64,000 bases of DNA from Gaiellasilicea sp963749515 (GCA_963749515.1 CAVVMR010000001.1:124001-188000); one strand, 5' to 3'. Counted from the first letter of the stretch, positions 23,523 to 33,063 are shown. A program made the numbers and translations. The notes: generated by a model from the sequence alone, not told the origin.

Positions 23523-24893
23523 GTGAGCACCACGGCGGGAACCGAAGCCTGGTCTGCTGAGCCATCGACCCGTCCCGGAGTCGACCTCGACCCTGCTCGC
23601 GACCAGCCGATCGAGGACGGGCGCGCACGCCGGCGTCAGCGTCTCGGCAGCCGCGGGCTGTGGGCGAGCGGGCTCACCGGCGGCGTCTTTCTCACGGTCG
23701 CGCTCCCTCTCGCCGTGTTCCACCACTCGCCGACGTCGGGGACGCCGCTCGTCCTCTTGATGCTGGTGGGCGCGTACGCGCTCGCCTACAACGTCGAGTT
23801 CGAGGTCGGTCCCGGGCTCGCCGTCGCGACGCAGCTCGTCTTCGTGCCGATGCTCTTCCTGCTCCCGCTGGAGCTCGTGCCGCTGTGCGTGGCGGCCGGC
23901 GTGATGCTCGGAAACGTGCTGGAGCTCGCCGAGGGCCGGATCCGGCTCGAACGGGTCCTGGGCCGGCTCGGCGAGGCCTGCTATTCGCTCGGCCCGGTCC
24001 TCGTCCTCGTTGCCGCGGGTGCGCCCGCGCCGGGTGAGGCCGCAGTGCTCGTGCTCGTCGCCGCGCTCGCGACTCAGTTCGCGTGCGACTTCGCGAACGC
24101 GACGATGAACGCCTGGATCGCGCTCGGCATCTCACCGCGGCTTTTCATCCGCGATCTGTCCGTCGCCTGGGGCGTGGATGCGACGCTCGCGCCGATCGGT
24201 CTGCTTGCTGCCCTTGCGGCCGCCGATCACGCGGCCGCGTTCCTGCTCGTGCTGCCGCTCGCCGGGCTTCTGCGCACCTTCGCTCGCGAGCGGCGCAGCC
24301 GGGTCGATCATGCGCTCGAGCTCAGCCATGCCTATCGCGGCACCGCGCTCCTGCTCGGGGACGTCGTCGAGGCCGACGACGCCTACACGGGCTCACACAG
24401 CCGCGATGTCGTCTCGCTCTCGATCGCCGTGGCCGAGGAGCTCGGGCTCGACTCGCGCGGCCGCCGCGACACGGAGTTCGTGGCGCTGCTGCACGACGTC
24501 GGCAAGATCCGGATCCCGAACGAGATCATCAACAAGCCAGGCCCGCTCACCGAAGAGGAGCGCGCGATAGTCGAGACGCACACCGTCGTCGGTGAGGAGA
24601 TGCTCGACCGGGTCGGCGGCGTGCTCGGGAACGTCGGTCATCTCGTGCGGTCGTGCCACGAGCGTTTCGGCGGCGGCGGCTATCCCGACGGGCTCGTCGG
24701 CGACGAGATCCCGCTCGTCGCCCGCATCGTCTGCTGCTGCGACGCCTACAGCGCGATCACGACCGACCGGCCCTATCGCTCCGGTCGCTCAGCCGAGGAA
24801 GCGCTCGAGGAGCTCCGCCGCTGCGCGGGGACGCAGTTCGACCCGGACGTGGTCGGCGCGCTCGCCCGCGTGGCGAACACGCCCTCGGACTAG
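23523..24893 (+). CDS. HD-GYP domain phosphodiesterase with membrane sensor
   Basis: 456 residues. Residues 45-260 hold about seven hydrophobic segments (MASE-like integral sensor). The C-terminal half is an HD-GYP domain: HSRDVV, LLHDVGKIRIPNEIINKPG, HERFGGGGYPDGLVGDEIPL and the CDAYSAITTDRPYR tail. HD-GYP proteins hydrolyse cyclic di-GMP to GMP. All metal-binding HD and GYP residues are visible, so the enzyme is probably active. GTG 23523 is preferred (GATACT 5 nt upstream); an in-frame start 72 bp earlier is possible. Confidence 0.87.
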   Translation: MSTTAGTEAWSAEPSTRPGVDLDPARDQPIEDGRARRRQRLGSRGLWASGLTGGVFLTVALPLAVFHHSPTSGTPLVLLMLVGAYALAYNVEFEVGPGLAVATQLVFVPMLFLLPLELVPLCVAAGVMLGNVLELAEGRIRLERVLGRLGEACYSLGPVLVLVAAGAPAPGEAAVLVLVAALATQFACDFANATMNAWIALGISPRLFIRDLSVAWGVDATLAPIGLLAALAAADHAAAFLLVLPLAGLLRTFARERRSRVDHALELSHAYRGTALLLGDVVEADDAYTGSHSRDVVSLSIAVAEELGLDSRGRRDTEFVALLHDVGKIRIPNEIINKPGPLTEEERAIVETHTVVGEEMLDRVGGVLGNVGHLVRSCHERFGGGGYPDGLVGDEIPLVARIVCCCDAYSAITTDRPYRSGRSAEEALEELRRCAGTQFDPDVVGALARVANTPSD

Positions 24894-24925
24894 GCAGGCC
24901 GAACGCGGGAGTAGACTCGGCCGCG

Positions 24926-26146
24926 GTGAAGGTGCTTCTGGTCGGGTCTGGCGGGCGCGAGCATGCGCTCGCGTGGAAGCTCGCGCAGGCTCCGGGGCTC
25001 GCGTCGTTGCACGCCGCTCCCGGCAATCCCGGGATCTCCCGGCTCGGCGACTGTCATCCGGTCCGGGCCGACGACGGCGAGAGCCTGCTCGGGCTCGCCC
25101 GCAGCCTCGGCATCGATCTCGTCGTGGTCGGCCCCGAGGCGCCTCTCGTCGCCGGCGTTGCCGATCTGCTGCGCCGCAACGGCGTCGCCGTGTTCGGCCC
25201 CGGCCGCGCGGCGGCGAGGATCGAGGGGTCGAAGAGCTTCGCCAAGGCGGTACTGGCTGCAGCCGGAGTCCCGACGGCCGAGACGCTCGCCGTTGCCCGC
25301 CCCCCGTGTGTCGTGAAGGTCGACGGGCTGGCGGCCGGCAAGGGCGTGTTCGTGTGCGAGACCGTCGAGCAGCTCGACGAGGGCCTGCGCGCAGCGGCCG
25401 GCTTTCCGGGGCCGATCGTGATCGAGGAGCTGCTGGAGGGCGAGGAGGTGTCGGTCTTCGCGCTCGCCGACGGGCGTGGGGTGGTGCCGCTCGCGCCGGC
25501 GCAGGACTTCAAGCGAATCGGCGACGGCGACACCGGCCCGAACACCGGCGGCATGGGCTCCTTCTCCCCGGTGCCGGGAATGGGCGCCGACGAGGTCGCG
25601 GAGCTCGTCGAGCAGATCCACAAGCCGGTCGTCGAGGAGCTCGCGAGGCGCGGCGCACCGTTCGTCGGCGTGCTCTTCGCGGGGCTGATGCTGACGGCGG
25701 ACGGGCCGAAGGTGCTCGAGTTCAACTGCCGCTTCGGGGATCCAGAGACGCAGTCGATCGTGCCGCGGCTCGAAGGCGACTTCCTGGGTGCGCTCGCAGC
25801 TGCTGCGGGCGGCGACCTCGAGGGCGTCGAGCTCACCGCCTCCGACGACGCAGCCGTCACTGTGGTGCTCGCGGGTGGTCAGTACCCGGAGAGCTCCGAG
25901 AGCGGCTCGGCGATCGAGGGGATCGAGGAGGCCGAGGCGGCGGGAGCGCTCGTCTTCCACGCCGGCACGGCGCTGTACGGCGAGCAGTTGGTGACGAACG
26001 GCGGGCGGATTCTCGCTGTCACCGGCACCGGGGCAACGATCGGCGAGGCGCGTGATCGCGCCTACGCGGGCTGCGACCGGATCACGTTCGCCGGCGCCCG
26101 GTACCGCACGGACATCGCACTGACAGCCTCCAGCCTGGCCGGCTGA
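24926..26146 (+). CDS. purD: Phosphoribosylamine-glycine ligase (GAR synthetase)
   Basis: 406 residues. ATP-grasp enzyme making GAR from phosphoribosylamine and glycine. N-terminal GSGGREHALAW, ATP-grasp lysines in FAKAVLAAAGVPTA and VVKVDGLAAGKGV, the EFNCRFGDPETQ metal site and the C-terminal B domain are complete. GTG 24926 was chosen from TAGACT 8 nt upstream. First gene of purD-purB-purC-purS-purQ; purB follows after 30 bp. Confidence 0.95.
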   Translation: MKVLLVGSGGREHALAWKLAQAPGLASLHAAPGNPGISRLGDCHPVRADDGESLLGLARSLGIDLVVVGPEAPLVAGVADLLRRNGVAVFGPGRAAARIEGSKSFAKAVLAAAGVPTAETLAVARPPCVVKVDGLAAGKGVFVCETVEQLDEGLRAAAGFPGPIVIEELLEGEEVSVFALADGRGVVPLAPAQDFKRIGDGDTGPNTGGMGSFSPVPGMGADEVAELVEQIHKPVVEELARRGAPFVGVLFAGLMLTADGPKVLEFNCRFGDPETQSIVPRLEGDFLGALAAAAGGDLEGVELTASDDAAVTVVLAGGQYPESSESGSAIEGIEEAEAAGALVFHAGTALYGEQLVTNGGRILAVTGTGATIGEARDRAYAGCDRITFAGARYRTDIALTASSLAG

Positions 26147-26176
26147 TCCTCCGGAGCGGGCGGTAGACTCGCTCAG

Positions 26177-27487
26177 GTGATTCCGCGCTACTCCCGCCCG
26201 GCCATGTCGGCGATCTGGTCGGACGAAGCGAGGCTGGCGCGCTGGCTGGAGGTCGAGCTCGCCGCGCTGGACGGCTGGGCGGAGACCGGCATCGTCCCGC
26301 GCGAGGCCGTCGACACGATTCGCGAACGAGCCGTCGTTCCGACGCCGGAGCGCGTCGCAGAGATCGAGGCGCGGACGCACCACGACGTCGCCGCGTTCGT
26401 CGATGCGGTCGCCGAGGCGCTCGGGGAGGACGGGCGCTGGTTCCACTACGGCCTGACGTCCTCGGACGTCCTCGACACCGCGCTTGCGCTCCAGATCCGC
26501 GATGCCGGCGCCTTGATCCTCGCCGGGATCGACCGGGCCTTCGCCGCCGTCGTCGCGCGCGCCGAGGAGCACCGCGAGACGCTGACGATCGGGCGCACGC
26601 ACGGCATCCACGCCGAGCCGACGACCTTCGGCCTGAAGCTCGCCGGCTGGGCCTTTGCACTCGAGCGCGACCGCACCCGCGTCACTCGGGCGCTCGAAGG
26701 CATGCGGGTCGGCAAACTCTCGGGCGCGGTCGGCACCTACTCGGCGGCGGATCCCGAGGTCGAGCGGATCGCCTGCGAGCGGCTCGGGCTCGAGCCGGCT
26801 CCCAGCTCCACGCAGATCCTCCAGCGCGACCGCCATGCCGAGGTTCTGAACGCGCTCGCGCTGCTCGCCACCTCGCTCGAGCGGTTCGCGCTCGAGATCC
26901 GGCACCTCGCCCGGACGGAGGTGCGGGAGGTCGAGGAGCCCTTCGGAAAGGGACAGAAGGGCTCGTCGGCGATGCCGCACAAGCGGAACCCGATCGTCTC
27001 CGAGCGGATCTGCGGGCTGGCGCGCGTCGTCCGGGGCGGTGCGATGGCCGGGCTCGAGAATGTGGCGCTCTGGCACGAGCGGGACATCTCGCACTCCGCG
27101 GCGGAGCGGATCGTTCTGCCGGATGCGTTCCTCGCGGTCGACTACATGCTCGACCGCCTCGCCTGGCTCCTCGAGGGGCTCGTCGTCCGGACCGAGCGGA
27201 TGCGCGAGAACCTGGACGCGAGCCATCGGCTGTATTTCAGCCAGCGTCTCCTGCTCGCACTCGTCGAGGCGGGCCTTTCCCGCGACGATGCGTACCGGCT
27301 GGTCCAGCGGCACGCGATGCGGGCGTGGGACGAAGGACTGGACTTCCCGGAGCTCGTCCGCGCCGACGCCGAGCTCGCGGACCGCGTCGACCTGGACGCC
27401 GTGTTCGACCTCGGCGCCTACACGCGTCACGTCGACGTCGTCTTCGAGCGGCTCCGAGCGCTCAGCCGGGAGCAGGTCCATGCCTGA
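26177..27487 (+). CDS. purB: Adenylosuccinate lyase
   Basis: 436 residues. Cleaves SAICAR and adenylosuccinate to fumarate plus AICAR or AMP. Signature GSSAMPHKRNP (about 263-273, with the catalytic-loop Ser) and the THGIHAEPTTFG region (about 137) are present. GTG start with TAGACT 7 nt upstream. The last 8 bp overlap purC. Confidence 0.95.
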   Translation: MIPRYSRPAMSAIWSDEARLARWLEVELAALDGWAETGIVPREAVDTIRERAVVPTPERVAEIEARTHHDVAAFVDAVAEALGEDGRWFHYGLTSSDVLDTALALQIRDAGALILAGIDRAFAAVVARAEEHRETLTIGRTHGIHAEPTTFGLKLAGWAFALERDRTRVTRALEGMRVGKLSGAVGTYSAADPEVERIACERLGLEPAPSSTQILQRDRHAEVLNALALLATSLERFALEIRHLARTEVREVEEPFGKGQKGSSAMPHKRNPIVSERICGLARVVRGGAMAGLENVALWHERDISHSAAERIVLPDAFLAVDYMLDRLAWLLEGLVVRTERMRENLDASHRLYFSQRLLLALVEAGLSRDDAYRLVQRHAMRAWDEGLDFPELVRADAELADRVDLDAVFDLGAYTRHVDVVFERLRALSREQVHA

Positions 27488-28343
27488 GGCCGCCGTCCAC
27501 CTCGCGAGCGGGAAGGTGCGCGAGCTCTACGCCCTCGACGACGAGCGGCTGCTGCTCGTCGCCTCCGACCGCATCTCGACCTTCGACGTCATCCTCCCGA
27601 CCGAGGTTCCGGACAAGGGCCGCGTGCTCACCGGCCTCTCCGCCTTCTGGTTCGCGCGTACCCGGGAGCTCGTCCCGAATCACCTGCTCGCGCTCCGCGA
27701 CGACGGCCGCTCGCTCGAGTGCCGGCGCCTCGACATGCTCCCGGTCGAGATCGTCGTCCGCGGCTACCTGGCGGGCTCCGGCTGGAAGGACTACGGCAAG
27801 ACCGGCGCCGTCTGCGGCCACCGGCTCCAGGAGGGGCTGCGCGAGTCCGACCGCCTGCCGGAGCCGATCGTCACGCCGGCGACGAAGGCGCAGTCCGGCC
27901 ACGACGAGAACATCGACGCGCAGGCAGCGGCCAGTCTGGTCGGCGCCGAGCGCTGGGCCGAGTTGGAGTCGGTCGCCCTCGCCCTCTATCGCTTCGCGGC
28001 AGCGCACGCCGAGCAACGCGGAATCATCCTCGCCGACACGAAGTTCGAGCTCGGCATCGACAGCGATGGCGGCCTGGTGCTCGGTGACGAGGCGTTGACG
28101 CCCGACTCGTCCCGCTTCTGGCCCGCTGCCGAGTACGCACCCGGTGGCCCGCAGCCGTCCTACGACAAGCAGTACGTGCGGGACTACTGCGAGAGCCTGG
28201 GCTGGGACAAGACCTATCCCGGCCCCGAGGTTCCCGCAGACGTGGTCGCCGGTACGCGCGCTCGCTACGTCGAGGCGTTCGAGTTGTTGACGGGGCTTGC
28301 GTTCGACGACTACCTCGCCGACCCGCAGGTCGTCCTCCGATGA
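27480..28343 (+). CDS. purC: SAICAR synthetase
   Basis: 287 residues. Condenses CAIR with aspartate using ATP. Motifs: SGKVRELYALDD (10-21), ASDRISTFDVILP, the VEIVVRGYLAGSGWKDY segment, and IILADTKFELG (Asp-Thr-Lys phosphate/Mg site). The ATG lies inside the end of purB and the last codons overlap purS (ATGA). Confidence 0.95.
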   Translation: MPEAAVHLASGKVRELYALDDERLLLVASDRISTFDVILPTEVPDKGRVLTGLSAFWFARTRELVPNHLLALRDDGRSLECRRLDMLPVEIVVRGYLAGSGWKDYGKTGAVCGHRLQEGLRESDRLPEPIVTPATKAQSGHDENIDAQAAASLVGAERWAELESVALALYRFAAAHAEQRGIILADTKFELGIDSDGGLVLGDEALTPDSSRFWPAAEYAPGGPQPSYDKQYVRDYCESLGWDKTYPGPEVPADVVAGTRARYVEAFELLTGLAFDDYLADPQVVLR

Positions 28344-28582
28344 AGGTGACGGTGCTCGTCAGACCCAAGGCGGGGATCCTCGACCCGCAGGGTGAGGCGG
28401 TACAGGGGTCGCTGCGCAAGCTCGGGTTCTCCGTCGGAGGAGCCCGCGTCGGCCGGCTCGTCGATCTCGAGGTGGACGCCCCGTCGTCACACGAGGCGAA
28501 GGCCCAGGTGGAGCGCATGTGCCACGAGCTGCTCGCCAACCCGCTGATCGAGAGCTTCGAGATCGAAGTGGCGGAGACGTGA
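28340..28582 (+). CDS. purS: FGAM synthase, PurS subunit
   Basis: 80 residues, standard PurS. The small structural subunit joins PurL and PurQ into the FGAR amidotransferase complex. VLVRPKAGILDPQGEAV and the SFEIEV end are typical. Overlaps purC at the start and purQ at the end by four bases each, so the subunits are translationally coupled. Confidence 0.93.
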   Translation: MKVTVLVRPKAGILDPQGEAVQGSLRKLGFSVGGARVGRLVDLEVDAPSSHEAKAQVERMCHELLANPLIESFEIEVAET

Positions 28583-29274
28583 GCGTCCGGCCGCGCATCG
28601 CCGTGCTCGTCTTTCCCGGCTCGAACGACGACCGGGACGCCGCCTGGGCTCTCGGTGCGCTCGGCGCCGATCCGGTCCTCGTCTGGCACGCGGAGCAGGA
28701 GCTGCCGCGCGGCACCGAAGCCGTCGTCCTGCCCGGCGGGTTCTCGTACGGCGACTACCTCCGCTGCGGCGCGATCGCCCGCTTCGCCCCGGTGCTGGAT
28801 GCCGTGCGCGGCTTCGCCGCGGCAGGGGGGCCGGTGCTGGGGATCTGCAACGGCTTCCAGATCCTCTGCGAGGCGGGGCTGCTTCCTGGAGTGCTGCGCC
28901 GCAACCGCGACCTCGAGTTCATCTGCCGCGACGTCCGGCTGCGCGTGGAGCGCACGGACACGCTCTTCACCGCCCGCTGCGAGCCCGGCCAGGAGCTGAC
29001 GATCCCGGTGAAGAACGGGGAGGGGAACTGGTACGCCGACGACGAGCTCTACCGCGAGCTGGACGCGTCGGGCCAGCTCGTGCTGCGCTACGCGGAGGAC
29101 TGCAACGGCTCGGTCGGCGACGTGGCGGGCGTGTGCAACGAGGAGCGGAACGTCTTCGGCCTGATGCCGCATCCGGAGCACGCGGTCGACACGATGCTCG
29201 GCTCCGGCGATGGCGCCCTCCTGCTGGCGGCGCTCGTCGACGCCGCTCGTGAGCGGACGTTCGCGGCCGCCTGA
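28579..29274 (+). CDS. purQ: FGAM synthase, PurQ glutaminase subunit
   Basis: 231 residues. Class I glutamine amidotransferase releasing ammonia for PurL. Nucleophile Cys in VLGICNGFQIL (about 92), PGGFSYGDYLR for the oxyanion area, and the His/Glu pair in MPHPEHAVD. GTG start overlaps the purS stop (GTGA). Its catalytic partner PurL is not next to it but at 55.3 kb in this window. Confidence 0.94.
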   Translation: MSVRPRIAVLVFPGSNDDRDAAWALGALGADPVLVWHAEQELPRGTEAVVLPGGFSYGDYLRCGAIARFAPVLDAVRGFAAAGGPVLGICNGFQILCEAGLLPGVLRRNRDLEFICRDVRLRVERTDTLFTARCEPGQELTIPVKNGEGNWYADDELYRELDASGQLVLRYAEDCNGSVGDVAGVCNEERNVFGLMPHPEHAVDTMLGSGDGALLLAALVDAARERTFAAA

Positions 29275-29291
29275 CCGAGGGCCGGCCCACC

Positions 29292-29561
29292 TCACAGCCG
29301 CAGCGCTTCCTCGAGCCCGGGATGCTTCGCGAGTGCCGTGCGCAGCCGCTCGAGGTCCTTCGCCCGCAGTGTCACCGGGCCGCGCCGCGCGACGCCGTCG
29401 GTGGCGTAGGCGAAGCGGACGAGGCGCTCTCCGCTGCCCGTCTCGAGCAACTGGACGAGCGATGCAAACCGCTTGTCGCCCGCCTGCTGTGGCAGCTTCA
29501 GCTCCTCGAGCAGCGTGGCTGTGCCCCAGGGCGTTGCGGCTCGCGTGTCGCCGTTCTTCAT
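29292..29561 (-). CDS. Small hypothetical protein, 89 aa
   Basis: Starts at ATG 29561, before TPWGTATLLEELKLPQQ; upstream residues in the same frame look non-coding. The body is Leu/Arg-rich with a mixed alpha/beta pattern (VTLRAKDLERLRTALAKHP) and no Cys. No family recognised. Divergent from the Ku gene, with 85 bp between. Confidence 0.55.
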   Translation of the reverse strand: MKNGDTRAATPWGTATLLEELKLPQQAGDKRFASLVQLLETGSGERLVRFAYATDGVARRGPVTLRAKDLERLRTALAKHPGLEEALRL

Positions 29562-29646
29562 GCCGCGGACGCTACGGAGCGAGGTGCAACGCGTGTGCAA
29601 CGCCTTTGCACCGAAACCGAATCGATTGCTCCTCCGTTGTCTTCAT

Positions 29647-30489
29647 ATGCCGAGAGCGATCTGGAGCGGTGCGATCTCGTTCGGGCTCGTCAACGTGCCT
29701 GTGCGGATGTACAGCGCGATCGAGGAGAAAGACCTGCATTTCCACATGATTCACGAGCCCGACAATGGCCGGATCGGCTACCAGAAGTTCTGCAAGAAGG
29801 AAGAGAAGCTCGTCCCGGACGACGAGATCGTGAAGGCCTTCGAGATCAAGAAGGACACGCACGTGATCCTCACCGACGAGGACTTTGCGGCCGTGAAGGC
29901 CGAGGGTGTCAAGACGTTCGACGTCTCCGACTTCGTGCCCTACGAGGAGATCGATCCGATCTACTTCGACCGCACCTATTTCCTCGGCCCGCAGGACGGC
30001 GCGGAGAAGGTGTACGCGCTGATGCGCGAGGCGATGGAGCAGACCGGTCTCGCCGCGATCGGCAAGTACGTGATGCGCGAGCGCCAGTACCTCGGCTGCC
30101 TGCGCGTGCGCGACGGCGTGATCGCCCTGGAGAAGATGTTCTTCCACGACGAGATCCGGCCGTCCAAGGACCTGGCTCCGGGCAAGCGCAAGGTCGCGAA
30201 GGAAGAGCTCGAGCTCGCGACGGCGCTGATCGAGCGGTTCACCGGTTCCTTCAAGCCGGACAAGTACGAGGACACCTATCGCAAGGCACTGCTCGCGGTG
30301 GTCAAGGCGAAGCAGAAGGGGCAGACGATCACGGCGGCGGAGCCGGAGGCCGACGAGGAGCCGGCGGATCTTCTGGCCGCCCTGAAGGCATCGGTCGACG
30401 CGGCGAAGAAGCGCGGGGGCTCGGTGCGTGCGAAGCGCCCGCCCGCCCGCAAGAAGCCGCCTGTGCGCCGCAAGAAGACGAAGCGCTAG
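29647..30489 (+). CDS. ku: Non-homologous end-joining protein Ku
   Basis: 280 residues. Homodimeric ring that binds broken DNA ends and recruits a ligase. N-terminal MPRAIWSGAISFGLVNVPV (exactly as in bacterial Ku), RIGYQKFCKKE and the IDPIYFDRTYFL core are conserved. The tail (about 235-280) is Lys/Arg/Pro-rich (RPPARKKPPVRRKKTKR), a DNA-binding extension found in some Ku proteins. No LigD gene is in this window. Confidence 0.94.
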   Translation: MPRAIWSGAISFGLVNVPVRMYSAIEEKDLHFHMIHEPDNGRIGYQKFCKKEEKLVPDDEIVKAFEIKKDTHVILTDEDFAAVKAEGVKTFDVSDFVPYEEIDPIYFDRTYFLGPQDGAEKVYALMREAMEQTGLAAIGKYVMRERQYLGCLRVRDGVIALEKMFFHDEIRPSKDLAPGKRKVAKEELELATALIERFTGSFKPDKYEDTYRKALLAVVKAKQKGQTITAAEPEADEEPADLLAALKASVDAAKKRGGSVRAKRPPARKKPPVRRKKTKR

Positions 30490-30502
30490 TCCTCGGCCGT
30501 CC

Positions 30503-31840
30503 TCACGCGCCGAGCGTCGTGGCGTGGGCGATCAGGTCGCGGTACCAGGAGAAGCTCGACTTCGGGATCCGGCGCAGGGTCGGGTAGTCGACGTAGACGA
30601 TCCCGAACCGCTTGCCGTAACCGTGCGCCCACTCGAAGTTGTCGAGCAGCGACCAGACGAAGTAGCCCGCAACCGGGACGCCGTCGGCGATTGCGCGTTC
30701 GATCGCCTCAACGTGGCCTGCGAGGAACGCCTGCCGCTCGGGGTCGTCGACAACGCCGTCGTGGCGGAGCGTGTCTCCGAAGGCGGCGCCGTTCTCCGTC
30801 ACGTGGATCGCAGCCGGCCCGTACTCGTCATGAACGCGGACGAGCAGGTCGTAGAGGCCGTGGGGCGAGACCTCCCAGCCCATCTCGGTGTACATCGAGT
30901 CCGGCTGGTGGACCATCTGCCGGCCGCCATCAGGGGTCGCCGCAACGATCTCGCGGCGGTAGTAGTTGACACCCAGGAAGTCGATCGGAGTGGAGATCAC
31001 GGCGAGGTCGCCGTCGCGGACCGGGGGCGCGTCGGGAGCGAGGGCCGCCAGGACGTCCTCCGGGTAGGAGCCCTTGAAGACCGGGTCGAGGAACCAGCGG
31101 TTCTTCTCCCCGTCGGCCGCGAGCGCCGCTGCCGCGTCGGCTTCCGACGACGAGGCGGGATAGGCCTGTGTGAGGTCGAGGGTGATGCCCACCTCCGCGC
31201 CCGGCGCCTCGCGCCGGATCACGTCGACCGCGAGCCCGTGCGAGAGCAGCAGATGGTGTGCGGCTGCGAGCGCGTCCGGCCGCGACGCCCGGCCGGGTGC
31301 GTGCTCGCCGAGGCCGTAGCCGAGCCAGGCGGCGACCCAGGGCTCGTTGTGGGTGATCCAGAGCGAGACGCGGTCGCCGAGCCTGCGGGCCGTCGCCTCG
31401 GCGAACTCGCAGAAAGCCTCCGCGGTCGAGCGCTCCGGCCAGCCGCCCGCGTCCTCGAGCGCGACGGGGAGGTCCCAGTGGTAGAGGGTGACGACCGGCG
31501 CGATCTCGTTCGCGAGCAGCTCGTCCACGAGGCGGTCGTAGAAGTCGAGGCCGGGCTCGTTCACCTTGCCGCGTCCCTCGGGCAGAACCCGCGGCCAGGC
31601 GACGGAGAAGCGGAAGGCGCACGCGCCGAGCTCGCGCAGCAGGGCGACGTCCTCGGGGTAGCGGTGGTAGAAGTCGCACGCCACTTCGCCGGTCTCGCCG
31701 TTGCGGATGTTGCCCTTGACCGTGCAGAAGCGGTCCCAGATGCTCGCGCCGCGCCCGTCCTCGTTGACCGCACCCTCGATCTGGTACGCGGCTGTCGCCA
31801 CGCCCCACCGGAACGTGCTCGGGAAGCTGCCGTTGCGCAT
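30503..31840 (-). CDS. Family GH1 beta-glucosidase
   Basis: 445 residues. Hydrolyses beta-linked glucosides (also galactosides or fucosides). Opens with the GH1 signature FRWGVATAAYQIEGAVNEDG. Acid/base Glu in THNEPW (about 166) and nucleophile Glu in HVTENGAAF (about 350) are present. No signal peptide, so cytoplasmic. ATG 31840 (GAGAGGG upstream) was chosen over in-frame starts that run through the operator. Divergent from the LacI regulator across a shared palindromic operator. Confidence 0.93.
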   Translation of the reverse strand: MRNGSFPSTFRWGVATAAYQIEGAVNEDGRGASIWDRFCTVKGNIRNGETGEVACDFYHRYPEDVALLRELGACAFRFSVAWPRVLPEGRGKVNEPGLDFYDRLVDELLANEIAPVVTLYHWDLPVALEDAGGWPERSTAEAFCEFAEATARRLGDRVSLWITHNEPWVAAWLGYGLGEHAPGRASRPDALAAAHHLLLSHGLAVDVIRREAPGAEVGITLDLTQAYPASSSEADAAAALAADGEKNRWFLDPVFKGSYPEDVLAALAPDAPPVRDGDLAVISTPIDFLGVNYYRREIVAATPDGGRQMVHQPDSMYTEMGWEVSPHGLYDLLVRVHDEYGPAAIHVTENGAAFGDTLRHDGVVDDPERQAFLAGHVEAIERAIADGVPVAGYFVWSLLDNFEWAHGYGKRFGIVYVDYPTLRRIPKSSFSWYRDLIAHATTLGA

Positions 31841-31862
31841 CGCACCCTCTCGCTCGTGGACA

Positions 31863-31878
31863 ACTGAACCGGTTAAGT
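31863..31878. promoter_or_regulatory. LacI-type operator 1 (divergent GH1/regulator)
   Basis: ACTGAACC-GGTTAAGT is a 16-bp palindrome with one mismatched pair. It lies between the GH1 start (31840) and the LacI-type start (31933). The same element recurs at 32997-33012 and 35028-35043. The CG at the dyad centre is typical of LacI-family sites. Confidence 0.75.
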
Positions 31879-31932
31879 GAATCATAAGCCCATGTCCTTG
31901 CACAACGCTAGGCTCTGAGCAGGGAGGTTGAA

Positions 31933-32985
31933 GTGGCTGCGCCGAAGGACGACCGAGCACGGAGAGTGACGTCGAGCGACATCGCCCGCCGTGCGGGTGT
32001 GTCGAAAGGCGCGGTCTCGTTCGCGCTCAACGAGCGCCCCGGTCTCTCCGACAGCACGCGGGCGCGAATCCTCGCGATCGCGGAGGAGATGGGCTGGTAC
32101 CCGAACAGCGCGGCGCGCGCGCTGTCGGTCGCGCGCGCCCACGCCTGTGGGCTCGTGCTGGCGCGCACGCTGACGACGCTCTCGCTCGAGCCGTTCTTCA
32201 TGGAGTTCATCGCGGGCGTCGAGTCGGAGCTGTCGTCGCGCTCGATCGCGCTGACGATCCAGATGGCCGAGGACGTCGACAAGGAGCTGTCGATTCACCG
32301 CCGCTGGTGGGCCGAGCGGCGCGTCGACGGCGTGTTGATGGTCGACCTGCGGAAGAACGACCCGCGGGTAGAGGGTCTCGCCCGCCTCGGTATGCCGGCT
32401 GTCGTGGTCGGCGGCCCGCTCAAGAACAGCCTGCTCCCCTGCGTCTGGCACGACGAGGCCTCGGTGATCGCGGAGATCGTCGACCACCTCGCAGGGCTCG
32501 GCCACCGGCGGATCGCGCGCGTCGCCGGCCTGCCGAGCTTCGTCCACACCGCCGCCCGCAACAACGCCTTTCGGCAGAAAGCGCGGGCTCTCTCGCTCAC
32601 CGCCGAGATTGCCTCGAGCGACTTCAGCCCCGAGAGCGGCGCCGAGGCGACGCGCCGGCTGCTCTCCGGCCCGGACAGGCCGACGGCGATCGTCTACGAC
32701 AGCGACGTGCTCGCCGTCTCAGGACTCGGGGTGGTGCACGAGCTGGGGCTCTCGGTCCCCGGCGACGTCTCGATCGTCGCGGGCGACGACTCTCTTCTCT
32801 GCCAGGTCGTCGGGCCTCCGCTCACCGCCGTCGAGCGCGACATCTCGGCGTACGGCGTGGCTGCGACACGTCGGCTCCTCGACGCGATCGACGATTCCGG
32901 GGCCGGTGACATCCAGGTTCCGCGCGGGCGTTTGGCTGTTCGCGGGAGCACCGCCCGGCCGCGCCGGCGTCGATCGTCTGTCTGA
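31933..32985 (+). CDS. LacI-family transcriptional regulator
   Basis: 350 residues. N-terminal HTH with IARRAGVSKGAVSFALN (about 17-33) and the hinge ARALSVARAHACGLVL. The periplasmic-binding-protein-like effector domain runs to about residue 340, ending in VERDISAYGVAATRRLLD and an Arg-rich tip. GTG 31933 follows GGGAGG. It probably represses the glycosidase and ABC genes from the three operators and is relieved by a sugar. It also sits next to its own operator, so autoregulation is likely. Confidence 0.92.
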   Translation: MAAPKDDRARRVTSSDIARRAGVSKGAVSFALNERPGLSDSTRARILAIAEEMGWYPNSAARALSVARAHACGLVLARTLTTLSLEPFFMEFIAGVESELSSRSIALTIQMAEDVDKELSIHRRWWAERRVDGVLMVDLRKNDPRVEGLARLGMPAVVVGGPLKNSLLPCVWHDEASVIAEIVDHLAGLGHRRIARVAGLPSFVHTAARNNAFRQKARALSLTAEIASSDFSPESGAEATRRLLSGPDRPTAIVYDSDVLAVSGLGVVHELGLSVPGDVSIVAGDDSLLCQVVGPPLTAVERDISAYGVAATRRLLDAIDDSGAGDIQVPRGRLAVRGSTARPRRRRSSV

Positions 32986-32990
32986 AGGAC

Positions 32991-33019
32991 TTGACAACTA
33001 AACCGGATTAGTGATGAAG
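32991..33019 (+). promoter_or_regulatory. Promoter with LacI-type operator 2
   Basis: TTGACA (32991-32996) is a consensus -35. The operator ACTAAACC-GGATTAGT (32997-33012) fills the spacer exactly, and GATGAA at about 33013-33018 is a weak -10 candidate. A bound repressor would block RNA polymerase directly. It serves the glycosidase gene that follows. Confidence 0.75.
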
Positions 33020-33063
33020 TGCGTATGCACGGGGGAGACCATCCAACGAAGGATGAACCGGCA

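Noticed and set aside
24890..27481. Long minus-strand open frame of 863 codons opposite purD/purB
   Set aside because: High GC and codon-position bias open antisense frames here. The translation is charged and low-complexity, and the plus-strand purD and purB are unequivocal.
29647..30489. Ku as part of a complete end-joining operon
   Set aside because: No LigD-type ligase or polymerase gene adjoins it; the neighbours are unrelated.
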